Assembly: GCA_964195545.1 (NCBI GenBank)
Contig: CAXMQQ010000002.1
Span: forward strand, 1-47,753
Source of the DNA: JAHEEL01 sp964195545
GTDB taxonomy: Bacteria > Actinomycetota > Acidimicrobiia > Spongiisociales > UBA5794
Direction of reading: 5' to 3'
DNA length: 47,753 bases
In this document: piece by piece, positions 33,634 through 40,182 of the stretch
Position numbering within the stretch: position 1 is the first letter of the stretch
Layout of the letters: every line of letters starts with the position of its first letter
Position numbers and translations under genes: made by a program
Notes under the pieces: model-generated
Told to the model about the DNA's origin: nothing
Seen by the model: the letters and a program-made list of their open reading frames with translations, nothing else
Database searches by the model: none

Positions 33634-33729
33634 CTAGGCCTTCTTGGCCTTCTTGGCCTGGCGCTTCTCTTTCAGGCTCCTGGAAGCAACCTTCTTCGTG
33701 CTTCTTCCGCCCTTGTCCTTGTTCGCCAT
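33634..33729 (-). CDS. 31-residue, very basic small protein
   Basis: A short frame encoding MANKDKGGRSTKKVASRS followed by a Lys/Ala-rich tail (LKEKRQAKKAKKA), then TAG. About 13 of 31 residues are Lys or Arg. The ATG at 33727-33729 is preceded on its strand by GAGAGGAG seven bases away, one of the best ribosome-binding sites in the window, so I consider it translated. From memory, similar KGGR-x-x-KK mini-proteins occur in actinobacterial genomes, but no function is known to me. Charge suggests nucleic-acid or ribosome contact. It converges with nusB. Confidence 0.7.
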   Translation of the reverse strand: MANKDKGGRSTKKVASRSLKEKRQAKKAKKA

Positions 33730-33810
33730 GATGTCTCCTCTCAGTTCGTCTGCAATGACGATCGGTTCCATGTTGTCACATTGGGGCAGGTTCGACGGCA
33801 CATTGCGTCG

Positions 33811-33930
33811 TCAAACCTCGAAGTGGAGATCCTGTTCCTCGATCTGTTGGACGGCCGTATGGAGCTCATCGAGCAGTTCGTCAACCGGGACAGCCCCTAC
33901 TCGCCGGAGTTGGCCATCGAACCGGTGAGC
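33811..33930 (-). other. Possible gene remnant without a start codon
   Basis: A minus-strand frame ending at TGA (33811-33813) reads VPVDELLDELHTAVQQIEE followed by QDLHFEV, a natural-looking amphipathic helix. It runs back into the lipoprotein gene with no ATG, GTG or TTG before the preceding stop. It may be a decayed C-terminus or chance. Confidence 0.2.
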
Positions 33931-34346
33931 TTGTTCAGGTCCAAGTCATAGAGTACGCAAGCGACTTCCCGATCACCCTCGCTCCACCCATCTTCCGTGG
34001 GGATCATCCACCAGATATCGAGACGAGAGGTCTCATAGTCCGAACCGACGTAGTCCTCGAAGAGCGGCACACATGTGACGATCGCTTCATCGTCGGCTGC
34101 CGCCAGACCGGGGAATGCGCCGTCAGCCATGTCGTACAAGGCATATGCCTCGTTGTCGTGCGGGGAATCGCAGTCGACCATCGGCAGGCTTGCATACTCT
34201 TCGGCGAATTCTCCGTCCTCGATGACATCGTCGAAGCAATCGCCCGGCCGTAACTCGAAGACCGACTCGACATCACCGGAATCGCACGCTGCGAACACCA
34301 GAAGAGATATCACCAGTAGCAGAGACACCCGAAGCAACGACGTCAT
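33897..34346 (-). CDS. Lipoprotein with Septum_form-like domain
   Basis: A 149-residue exported lipoprotein: MTSLLRVSLLLVISLLVFAA then Cys21, a typical lipoprotein signal. The mature part has LRPGDCFDD, MVDCDSPHDNEAY, and further Cys residues in IVTCVPLF and EVACVLY. This is the Cys pattern of the actinobacterial septum formation (Septum_form) domain, whose biochemical role is not established. I start at ATG 34346, seven bases after GAGAGGGG; an in-frame ATG two codons upstream would sit against the ribosome-binding site. TAGGAT (34385-34380, minus strand) is a good -10. It is divergent from pyrR. Confidence 0.75.
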   Translation of the reverse strand: MTSLLRVSLLLVISLLVFAACDSGDVESVFELRPGDCFDDVIEDGEFAEEYASLPMVDCDSPHDNEAYALYDMADGAFPGLAAADDEAIVTCVPLFEDYVGSDYETSRLDIWWMIPTEDGWSEGDREVACVLYDLDLNKLTGSMANSGE

Positions 34347-34379
34347 GAACATTCCCCTCTCAGAGACAGTGCCGTTCTG

Positions 34380-34385
34380 ATCCTA
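34380..34385 (-). promoter_or_regulatory. -10 hexamer for the Septum_form-like lipoprotein gene
   Basis: TAGGAT on the minus strand lies about 33 bases before the ATG, leaving room for the observed ribosome-binding site. No clear -35. Confidence 0.4.
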
Positions 34386-34452
34386 GCCATCGCGACGCCC
34401 GTCCACCTTGGCAACTGCTGGCCCACGCGTTCTGGCGGTTCGACCCAACTCC

Positions 34453-34482
34453 TTGCATCGCGCGGTGGGACCGCGCTACCGT
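34453..34482 (+). promoter_or_regulatory. Promoter of the pyrimidine operon
   Basis: TTGCAT (34453-34458), an 18-base spacer and TACCGT (34477-34482) predict transcription from about 34489. This gives a leader of roughly 130 bases before pyrR. Confidence 0.5.
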
Positions 34483-34504
34483 CGGTTCTGCAAATCGACG
34501 CCAA

Positions 34505-34535
34505 CCTTTAAGCCGGTCCTGCGAGGCCGGGAAGG
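34505..34535 (+). promoter_or_regulatory. PyrR-binding RNA hairpin in the pyr leader
   Basis: CCTT (34505-34508) can pair with AAGG (34532-34535), and CCGG with CCGG around the loop TCCTGCGAGG. Loop and closing stem match the PyrR recognition pattern (GUCC-n-GnGAGGC) known from pyr leaders. The flanking TTTAA...GGGAAGG arrangement is the actinobacterial form. PyrR bound to UMP would stabilise this hairpin. The base of the stem is next to the AAGGAG (34536-34541) that serves the leader ORF. Confidence 0.75.
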
Positions 34536-34546
34536 AAGGAGACAGC

Positions 34547-34633
34547 ATGTACGACGCTCTGAGCGGCGGCGGATTCTTCGGAACCGTCAGCCGCTTTTCT
34601 CATGTTTGGAGGTGCGACGCATGGCTCGTGTGA
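34547..34633 (+). CDS. 28-codon leader ORF upstream of and overlapping pyrR
   Basis: ATG at 34547 follows AAGGAG by five bases and opens a 28-codon frame starting MYDALSGGGFFG and ending CDAWLV, with TGA at 34631-34633, 10 bases inside pyrR. The frame runs through the whole terminator hairpin at 34562-34600. The peptide itself looks uninformative (no run of one amino acid), so its translation rather than its product would matter. Inference: ribosomes on it would melt the terminator, and PyrR on the adjacent hairpin would block them. Confidence 0.5.
   Translation: MYDALSGGGFFGTVSRFSHVWRCDAWLV
34562..34600 (+). terminator. Intrinsic terminator (attenuator) before pyrR
   Basis: AGCGGC (34562-34567) pairs with GCCGCT (34590-34595), then GGCGG with CCGTC, then TTC with GAA around a TTCG loop closed by C-G. 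This gives a 14-bp stem with two bulged A residues and the extra-stable cUUCGg tetraloop, followed by TTTTCT. It lies in the leader, not after a gene, so an attenuator role is likely. Confidence 0.75.
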
Positions 34634-35154
34634 TGGATGAAGGAGATGTGGACCGGGCCATAAGCAGGATCGCCCATGAGATTCTCGAGAAGAACCGCGG
34701 CTCTGATGGTCTCGTTCTTCTCGGGATCCAGACCAGGGGAGTGCCGCTCGCCGAACGCCTTGCCGGGGCACTCGAGGACGTCGAAGGATCGCCGGTGCCA
34801 GCAGGCAGCCTGGACATCGGGCTGTACCGAGACGACCTGGATCAGCGGCCGAAGACGGAACTGGGCGCGACGAATGTCCCTGTTCCGATCGGAGGGAAGA
34901 CCGTGATCCTCGTGGATGACGTTCTCTATACCGGTCGAACGATCAGAGCGGCGCTCGACGCGCTCGCGGACATCGGGCGCCCGAACCGTATCCAACTCGC
35001 AGTTCTCGTTGACAGGGGTCACCGCGAGCTTCCCATCCGGCCCGACTACATCGGCAAGAACGTGCCGACATCGCGAGGCGAACGGGTCTCCGTTCATCTC
35101 GTGGAGAGAGATGGCGAGGACGGCGTTGTCATCGAAACGACGGAAGAGACATGA
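34621..35154 (+). CDS. pyrR: Bifunctional PyrR: pyr operon RNA-binding attenuation regulator and uracil phosphoribosyltransferase
   Basis: Binds the pyr leader RNA when charged with UMP and also salvages uracil with PRPP. The PRPP-binding loop VILVDDVLYTGRTIRAAL (near residues 98-115) and LLGIQTRGVPLAERLA are family signatures. SLDIGLYRDDL and RGHRELPIRPDYIGKN complete the fold. The 177-residue length is standard. ATG 34621 has GGAGG at 34608-34612; a longer upstream frame would read through the leader elements and is not credible. The stop overlaps pyrB as ATGA. Confidence 0.95.
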   Translation: MARVMDEGDVDRAISRIAHEILEKNRGSDGLVLLGIQTRGVPLAERLAGALEDVEGSPVPAGSLDIGLYRDDLDQRPKTELGATNVPVPIGGKTVILVDDVLYTGRTIRAALDALADIGRPNRIQLAVLVDRGHRELPIRPDYIGKNVPTSRGERVSVHLVERDGEDGVVIETTEET

Positions 35155-36068
35155 ACCACTTCCTGACCATAGAGGGCCTCACAGCCGATGACCTCAACGG
35201 ACTGCTCGACGATGCCGACGAGTTCGTTGACGTTCTGCGCCGACCCATTCCCAAGGTCCCGGCCCTGCGAGGCAAGACCGTTGCCAGCATGTTCTTCGAG
35301 CCCTCCACCCGTACGAAGATGTCGTTCGAGAAGGCGGTGAAGGCTCTGAGCGCCGACACGATGTCCTTCTCTCCCGGAACCTCGTCACTGTCAAAGGGTG
35401 AGAGCCTGAAGGACACCGTTCTCACGGTGAAAGCGATGGGGACCGACGCGATGGTCGTTCGTCACAAGGCGACGGGCGCTCCCTGGCGGATCGCTGAGTG
35501 GATCGATCAGCCCGTCCTCAATGCCGGCGACGGTGCTCACCAGCATCCAACGCAGGCGTTGCTCGACTCCCTGACGATTCGGCAGCACTTCGGGAAACTC
35601 GAGGGTCTCAAGATCGGCATCGTCGGTGACATCCGGCACTCGCGGGTCGCTCGCTCCAACATCCAGGCGTTCTCGGCGCTGGGTGCCGGGGTGACGATGG
35701 TCGCTCCGCGAACACTCCTGCCCGTCGACACGGAAGTCTTCGACGCCGCGGCAAGCGAGAATCTCGACGACGTTCTCGAAGACTTCGACGTGGTCTATGT
35801 CCTGCGCGTTCAGGCCGAGCGAGGCGGCGCATCCGTGTTCCCGTCGTTGTCTGAGTACACGGCTCGCTACGGCATCACCAAGGAGCGGTTCGCTCGCCTA
35901 AAACCGGAAGCGATCGTGCTCCACCCCGGGCCGATGAACCGTGGCGTTGAGATCGAAGGTGCAGTCGCAGACGACCCGAGAGCCCTGATCCTCGATCAGG
36001 TGTTCAACGGCGTTGCTGTGCGAATGGCCATCTTGTTCCGACTGCTCGGAGGTGAGAGCAATGAGTGA
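35151..36068 (+). CDS. pyrB: Aspartate carbamoyltransferase catalytic subunit
   Basis: Forms carbamoyl aspartate, the committed step of pyrimidine synthesis. The carbamoyl phosphate site FFEPSTRTKMSFEKA near residue 50, DGAHQHPTQALLDSLT near 125, and HPGPMNRGVEI near 263 are intact. The 305-residue length is standard. No pyrI regulatory subunit is present, as usual in actinobacteria. The ATG overlaps the pyrR stop, and the 3' end overlaps pyrC by 8 bases. Confidence 0.96.
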   Translation: MNHFLTIEGLTADDLNGLLDDADEFVDVLRRPIPKVPALRGKTVASMFFEPSTRTKMSFEKAVKALSADTMSFSPGTSSLSKGESLKDTVLTVKAMGTDAMVVRHKATGAPWRIAEWIDQPVLNAGDGAHQHPTQALLDSLTIRQHFGKLEGLKIGIVGDIRHSRVARSNIQAFSALGAGVTMVAPRTLLPVDTEVFDAAASENLDDVLEDFDVVYVLRVQAERGGASVFPSLSEYTARYGITKERFARLKPEAIVLHPGPMNRGVEIEGAVADDPRALILDQVFNGVAVRMAILFRLLGGESNE

Positions 36069-37329
36069 CCTGATCCTCTCCGGGGGCATCGTCCTCACAA
36101 CGAATGGCCCCGAGGCGACCGACGTTCGGATCCGGGAAGGCCTCATCGCGGAGATAGACCCCGACCTTGACGGTGATGAGAGGATCGAATGCGATGGCGC
36201 CTGGGTTGGTCCCGGCCTGGTCGATCTCCATGTTCACTTGCGCGAGCCCGGTCAGGAGTGGAAGGAAGACATCGAATCTGGATCACGAGCCGCCGCGGCG
36301 GGTGGATACACCGCCGTCTTCGCGATGCCGAATACCGATCCCGCCACCGATTCCGGTCACGTGGCTCGGTTCGTCGCGAATCGAGGAGCGGAGATCGGAC
36401 TGGTTGAGATGCTTCCCGTCGGAGCGATTACCAAGGGACGTGCCGGCAAGGAGTTGGCCCATCTCGATGAGCTGTGGGCCGCAGGCGCACGAGTGTTCTC
36501 TGATGACGGCGATGTCGTCGCAGACGCAGGGCTTCTCCGTCAGGCGATGGACTACCTGGCGGCCCGCGGCGGTGTGATTTCGCAACACGCTGTGGATGTC
36601 GGATTGTCGAGTGGCGGATTCATGCACGAAGGGAGCGTCTCGTCGCTCCTGGGCATGTACGGGATCCCCTCGGCTGCTGATGACGTCATCATTGCCCGCG
36701 ATATCCGGCTCGTCGACATGACCGGTGCTCGCTACCACGTTCAGCATCTGTCTACCGCTACCGGTGTCGAGTTGATCGCCGCAGCGAAAGCGAAGGGCCT
36801 GCCGGTGACCGCCGAGGTGAGTCCGCATCACCTTGCCTTCGAGCACACCGTGGTGCAGACGACCGATCCTGTGTACAAGATGATGCCGCCGCTGCGCTCC
36901 GAGGGTGATCGTGATGCTCTACGACGGGGTCTCGAGGAAGGAACGATCGATGTCTTGGGCACCGACCATGCCCCCCATGCCGCCCACGAGAAGGAGGTTC
37001 CGTGGGAACACGCTCCGAACGGAGTCCTCGGCCTCGAATGGGCGGCAGCGGTCGTGAACACGTTCACGGACCTGGATCAAGCGGCGTTCTATGACCGGCT
37101 CTCTGTCGCACCGGCACGCATCGGGCAACTCGGCGGGCAGGGACGGTTGCCGGCCGTGGGAGGACCGGCGAATCTCACGGTGTTCGATCCAACGGTTGAC
37201 TGGACGCCGTCGACGACCGTCTCGAAATCCGAGAACAGTCCGTACTTCGGTCTCGCGCTTCGGGGCAAGGTGGCCGCGACGATCTACCGGGGCAAGGTCA
37301 CGGCCCGTGATGGCATCCCGGTGAGCTGA
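36061..37329 (+). CDS. pyrC: Dihydroorotase
   Basis: Zinc amidohydrolase that cyclises carbamoyl aspartate to dihydroorotate. The metal site DLHVHLREPGQ near residue 55, MPNTDPATD, and GTDHAPH near 301 are intact, marking a class I (PyrC/AllB-type) enzyme. The 422-residue length is typical. ATG 36061 has GGAGG at 36048-36052 and overlaps the pyrB stop by 8 bases; the frame is open 48 bases further upstream inside pyrB, without homology. In many actinobacteria carA and carB follow here, but this operon goes directly to pyrD. Confidence 0.95.
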   Translation: MSDLILSGGIVLTTNGPEATDVRIREGLIAEIDPDLDGDERIECDGAWVGPGLVDLHVHLREPGQEWKEDIESGSRAAAAGGYTAVFAMPNTDPATDSGHVARFVANRGAEIGLVEMLPVGAITKGRAGKELAHLDELWAAGARVFSDDGDVVADAGLLRQAMDYLAARGGVISQHAVDVGLSSGGFMHEGSVSSLLGMYGIPSAADDVIIARDIRLVDMTGARYHVQHLSTATGVELIAAAKAKGLPVTAEVSPHHLAFEHTVVQTTDPVYKMMPPLRSEGDRDALRRGLEEGTIDVLGTDHAPHAAHEKEVPWEHAPNGVLGLEWAAAVVNTFTDLDQAAFYDRLSVAPARIGQLGGQGRLPAVGGPANLTVFDPTVDWTPSTTVSKSENSPYFGLALRGKVAATIYRGKVTARDGIPVS

Positions 37330-37369
37330 TGGGAGAGAGAAGCGTCCAACCATCGAAGGCGAGTGGCAA

Positions 37370-38293
37370 GTGAGTCGCTCGTCGGTTGACCTCTCAACCA
37401 CCCTGGGTCCGGTCCTGCTGAGGAGTCCGATCGTTGCCGCTTCCGGCACGGTGGGGTCGGTCGTCGACTTCGGCGGTGTCGGTGACTTCAGCGTCTACGG
37501 CGCGGCGGTCGCGAAGTCGGTGTCCTCGGATCCGTGGCCGGGACGCGACACCCCTCGGTTGTCCTCTTCAGGGCAGGGCATGCTGAATGCCATCGGGATC
37601 CAGAATCCCGGTATCGAGGAGTGGACCAGGCAGGTGGGGCCGCGCATCGACGATGTTCCCGTTCCCGTGTGGGGTTCGGCCGTCGGCCACGATGCGGCTG
37701 GATTTGCTCACGTCGCGTCGGGCCTTGAGTCTGCCGGTGTCGCCGCCGTGGAAGTCAATCTCTCATGTCCGAATCTCGACGACGGCCACCTCTTCGCCCT
37801 CGACCCGACCGCCTCCGCCGAGGTGGTGGCCGCCGTTCGCTCGGCAACGGTTCTGCCAATCGGGGCGAAGCTGTCTCCGAACGCGGTCGACATCGTTGAG
37901 ATCGCCGCGGGGGTGCAAGAAGCCGGAGCGGACTGGGTTGTGCTCACCAACACCGTGTGGGGCGCCGGATTCGATGTCAAGACACGCCGTCCGAAACTCA
38001 GGTCAGTTGTCGGGGGATACTCGGGAATCCCGATGAAACCGATCGCCATGCGATGCGTCTGGCAGGTTTCCCAGGCATTTCCCGATCTCCCGATCCTCGG
38101 CTGCGGTGGAGTGACGTCGGGTGACGACATCGTCGAGTACCTCCTCGCCGGGGCGTCGGCGGTTGCCATCGGCACCGCGCACTTCGCCAAACCGAGAATC
38201 GGCGCACGAATCATCAAGCAACTGGAGAGATACATGACGCGCACCGGTGTCAACAGGATCGAAGAACTCGTGGGAGCAGCGGAACCGTGGTGA
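37370..38293 (+). CDS. pyrD: Dihydroorotate dehydrogenase, class 1B-like catalytic subunit
   Basis: Oxidises dihydroorotate to orotate with FMN. The catalytic base is Cys, in VEVNLSCPN near residue 130, which marks a class 1 cytosolic enzyme rather than the membrane class 2 form (Ser). GMLNAIGIQNPG, LTNTVWGAGFDVKTRRP, GGYSGIPMKPIAMR and GCGGVTSGDD follow class 1B members. Those normally use a PyrK electron-transfer subunit, and no pyrK is in this window. The GTG at 37370 follows a weak GAAGG; 40 bases separate it from pyrC. The 307-residue length is normal. Confidence 0.92.
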   Translation: MSRSSVDLSTTLGPVLLRSPIVAASGTVGSVVDFGGVGDFSVYGAAVAKSVSSDPWPGRDTPRLSSSGQGMLNAIGIQNPGIEEWTRQVGPRIDDVPVPVWGSAVGHDAAGFAHVASGLESAGVAAVEVNLSCPNLDDGHLFALDPTASAEVVAAVRSATVLPIGAKLSPNAVDIVEIAAGVQEAGADWVVLTNTVWGAGFDVKTRRPKLRSVVGGYSGIPMKPIAMRCVWQVSQAFPDLPILGCGGVTSGDDIVEYLLAGASAVAIGTAHFAKPRIGARIIKQLERYMTRTGVNRIEELVGAAEPW

Positions 38294-38994
38294 ACGGAGT
38301 CATCGTTGCCCTCGATCTTCCGACCGCAGAAGACGCGGTCGCGATGGCCGAGCACGTTACAGACCACGTTGCGGGCTTCAAGATCGGTCTCGGATTGCTC
38401 CACGGACCCGGGCCGCTGCTGATCTCCGCGCTCGTCGCCCTTGGAAAACCTGTCTTCGCTGACGCGAAACTCCACGACATCCCCTCGCAGGTCGAGGCGG
38501 CCGCCCGGCGGCTCGGCGAGTACGGCGCCCGATGGGTGACCGCGCACGTCGGTGGTGGTCAAGACATGCTGGAGGCCGCCGTACGAGGTCTCCAGGCCGG
38601 AGCCGGTGCTGCACCCGCGGGCGTTCTCGGAGTGACCGTGCTGACCTCGCTCGACGAGGCTTCGCTGGCGCGGGTCGGCATCAATCGAACCCCCGGCAAA
38701 CTTGTCTCTCGAATGGCGAAGGTCGCTGACTCCTCCGGGTGCGAAGGCGTCGTCTCCTCGCCGAAGGAGTTGGCCATCGTTGCCGACGTTGCCCCACGTC
38801 TCCTGCGAGTCACACCCGGCATTCGGCCCGTCGACCGCGATGACGACCAGGCTCGAACCATGACGCCGTCTGAGGCCGTTGCGAGGGGAGCGAACCTCCT
38901 TGTTGTTGGTCGTCCCATCACGGCAGCGGCCAACCCGCGAGGCGCCGCCGCTGCGATCGCTCGCGAAGTCGAAGGCGCTCGCCCTTCAGATTGA
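38290..38994 (+). CDS. pyrF: Orotidine 5'-phosphate decarboxylase
   Basis: Converts OMP to UMP, the last step encoded in this operon. The N-terminus VIVALDLPTAEDAV and the catalytic D-x-K-x2-D array (ADAKLHDIPSQV near residue 58) are intact. TPGIRPV and LLVVGRPITAAANPRGAA form the phosphate-binding end. At 234 residues it is the short type of E. coli and Bacillus rather than the longer mycobacterial form. GTG 38290 makes a GTGA overlap with pyrD; a second GTG one codon upstream is equally in frame. Confidence 0.94.
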   Translation: MNGVIVALDLPTAEDAVAMAEHVTDHVAGFKIGLGLLHGPGPLLISALVALGKPVFADAKLHDIPSQVEAAARRLGEYGARWVTAHVGGGQDMLEAAVRGLQAGAGAAPAGVLGVTVLTSLDEASLARVGINRTPGKLVSRMAKVADSSGCEGVVSSPKELAIVADVAPRLLRVTPGIRPVDRDDDQARTMTPSEAVARGANLLVVGRPITAAANPRGAAAAIAREVEGARPSD

Positions 38995-39006
38995 TAGAGT
39001 CCTCCC

Positions 39007-39330
39007 ATGGCATCCACCAACAACCTCCCACCCATGAGCGACGAGCAGAGAGCCGAAGCGCTCGCCAAGGCTGCAGCGGCCCGGCGCCAGCGTGCCGAGA
39101 TCAAAGCGTTGCTCAAGACCGGATCCCTGACACTCGCTGAGGTGTTCGAACGGGCAGAGACGGACGACATCGTCGCCGGCACCAAGGTGTACCCGCTGCT
39201 GGCTTCGATGCCACGCATGGGCAAGATCAAGGCGAAGCGTCTCATGGAGGATCTGAGCATCGCGGAGAATCGTAGGATCCGCGGACTCGGATCCCGCCAG
39301 CGCGCAGACCTTCTTCAGACATTTGCCTGA
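39007..39330 (+). CDS. mihF: Actinobacterial integration host factor (mIHF)
   Basis: Small nucleoid-associated DNA-binding protein specific to Actinobacteria, essential in mycobacteria. LPPMSDEQRAEALAKAAAARRQRAEIKALLKTG is characteristic, as is the helix-two-turn-helix region LASMPRMGKIKAKRLMEDL near residues 65-83, ending with the RRIRGLGSRQRADLL block. The 107-residue length is normal. The gene lies between pyrF and gmk as in other actinobacteria. TAGAGT at 38995-39000 lies 6 bases before the ATG and may be a near-leaderless -10. It overlaps gmk by 8 bases. Confidence 0.94.
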   Translation: MASTNNLPPMSDEQRAEALAKAAAARRQRAEIKALLKTGSLTLAEVFERAETDDIVAGTKVYPLLASMPRMGKIKAKRLMEDLSIAENRRIRGLGSRQRADLLQTFA

Positions 39331-39949
39331 GGGAAGACTCCTCGTCGTGTCGGGCCCTTCCGGGGTCGGCAAATCGAGTGTGATCGATGCTGTCCTCGAA
39401 CAGTCGGGGGCGAGGTTCTCGGTATCGGCGACCACACGGTCGCCACGCCCCGGTGAAACCGAAGGAGTGGATTACCGATTCGTGGACCACGAGGTGTTCT
39501 CCGACCTCGTCGGATCCGGAGGGATGCTGGAGTGGGCCGAATACGGTGGATACCGCTACGGAACACCACGAGCACCGGTGATCGAGCTCCTTGATCAGGG
39601 CACCCACGTCGTCCTCGATATCGAGAACAACGGCGCCCACCAGGTCAAGCGAGCGTATCCGTCGGCCGTGCTGGTATTCCTCACACCACCATCCCGGCAG
39701 GAACTCGAGCGGAGGCTCCGCAACCGGGGTGATACCTCGGACCATGACATCGCGGCGCGCCTTGCTGTTGCGGACGGACAGATCCGCGATGCCCAGGAGT
39801 GCTACGACCATCTCGTTGTAAATGGCGATTTGGAGACCGCGATCTACCAAGTTCTCTCTATACTCCAAGCACCGGCTGTCTCGGACGAGGTTTCGGACGC
39901 GTTCCGATCCGCCGGTGATGCCGCCACAACCAGGAGTGACACCGAATGA
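39323..39949 (+). CDS. gmk: Guanylate kinase
   Basis: Phosphorylates GMP to GDP. P-loop GPSGVGKSS (residues 10-18), GMP-binding TTRSPRPGETEGVDYRF, and the LVFLTPPSRQELERRLRNRG lid are all present. The usual DIDVQGA segment reads DIENNGA here, a mild variation. The only reasonable start is TTG at 39323, which overlaps the mihF stop; no ribosome-binding site precedes it, so translation is probably coupled to mihF. The 208-residue length is normal. The stop overlaps rpoZ as ATGA. Confidence 0.92.
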   Translation: MPEGRLLVVSGPSGVGKSSVIDAVLEQSGARFSVSATTRSPRPGETEGVDYRFVDHEVFSDLVGSGGMLEWAEYGGYRYGTPRAPVIELLDQGTHVVLDIENNGAHQVKRAYPSAVLVFLTPPSRQELERRLRNRGDTSDHDIAARLAVADGQIRDAQECYDHLVVNGDLETAIYQVLSILQAPAVSDEVSDAFRSAGDAATTRSDTE

Positions 39950-40179
39950 TGACCGACCCGCCGATTGGCGCCATTGTCGAGAAGACCCAGTCTCGTTTCG
40001 GACTCGTTGTGCTCTCGGCACGTCGCGCACGGCAGATCAACGCCTACTTCAATCAACTCGGCGAAGGACTCGGTGGGTACATTCCGCCGCAGGTTCATAG
40101 CCTCTCGCGCAAACCACTGTCTATCGCGTTCGAAGAGATCTACGAAGACAAGGTCGTCGTCGCTCCGATCGAGGAGTAG
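39946..40179 (+). CDS. rpoZ: RNA polymerase omega subunit
   Basis: Small subunit that helps fold and assemble the beta' chain. The segments VLSARRARQINAYFN, VHSLSRKPLSIAFEEI and EDKVVVAPIEE are typical of actinobacterial omega. The 77-residue length is slightly shorter than mycobacterial omega. The ATG at 39946 overlaps the gmk stop; a second ATG follows directly. coaBC starts 3 bases after the stop. Confidence 0.9.
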   Translation: MMTDPPIGAIVEKTQSRFGLVVLSARRARQINAYFNQLGEGLGGYIPPQVHSLSRKPLSIAFEEIYEDKVVVAPIEE

Positions 40180-40182
40180 GCG

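Noticed and set aside
34500..34550. Resemblance to the conserved SRP RNA (ffs) core GG-x-AGG-x-CCGGAAGG
   Set aside because: The motif AGGCCGGGAAGG looks similar, but the flanks do not form the long SRP stem. The element lies just before pyrR and fits the PyrR-binding loop better.
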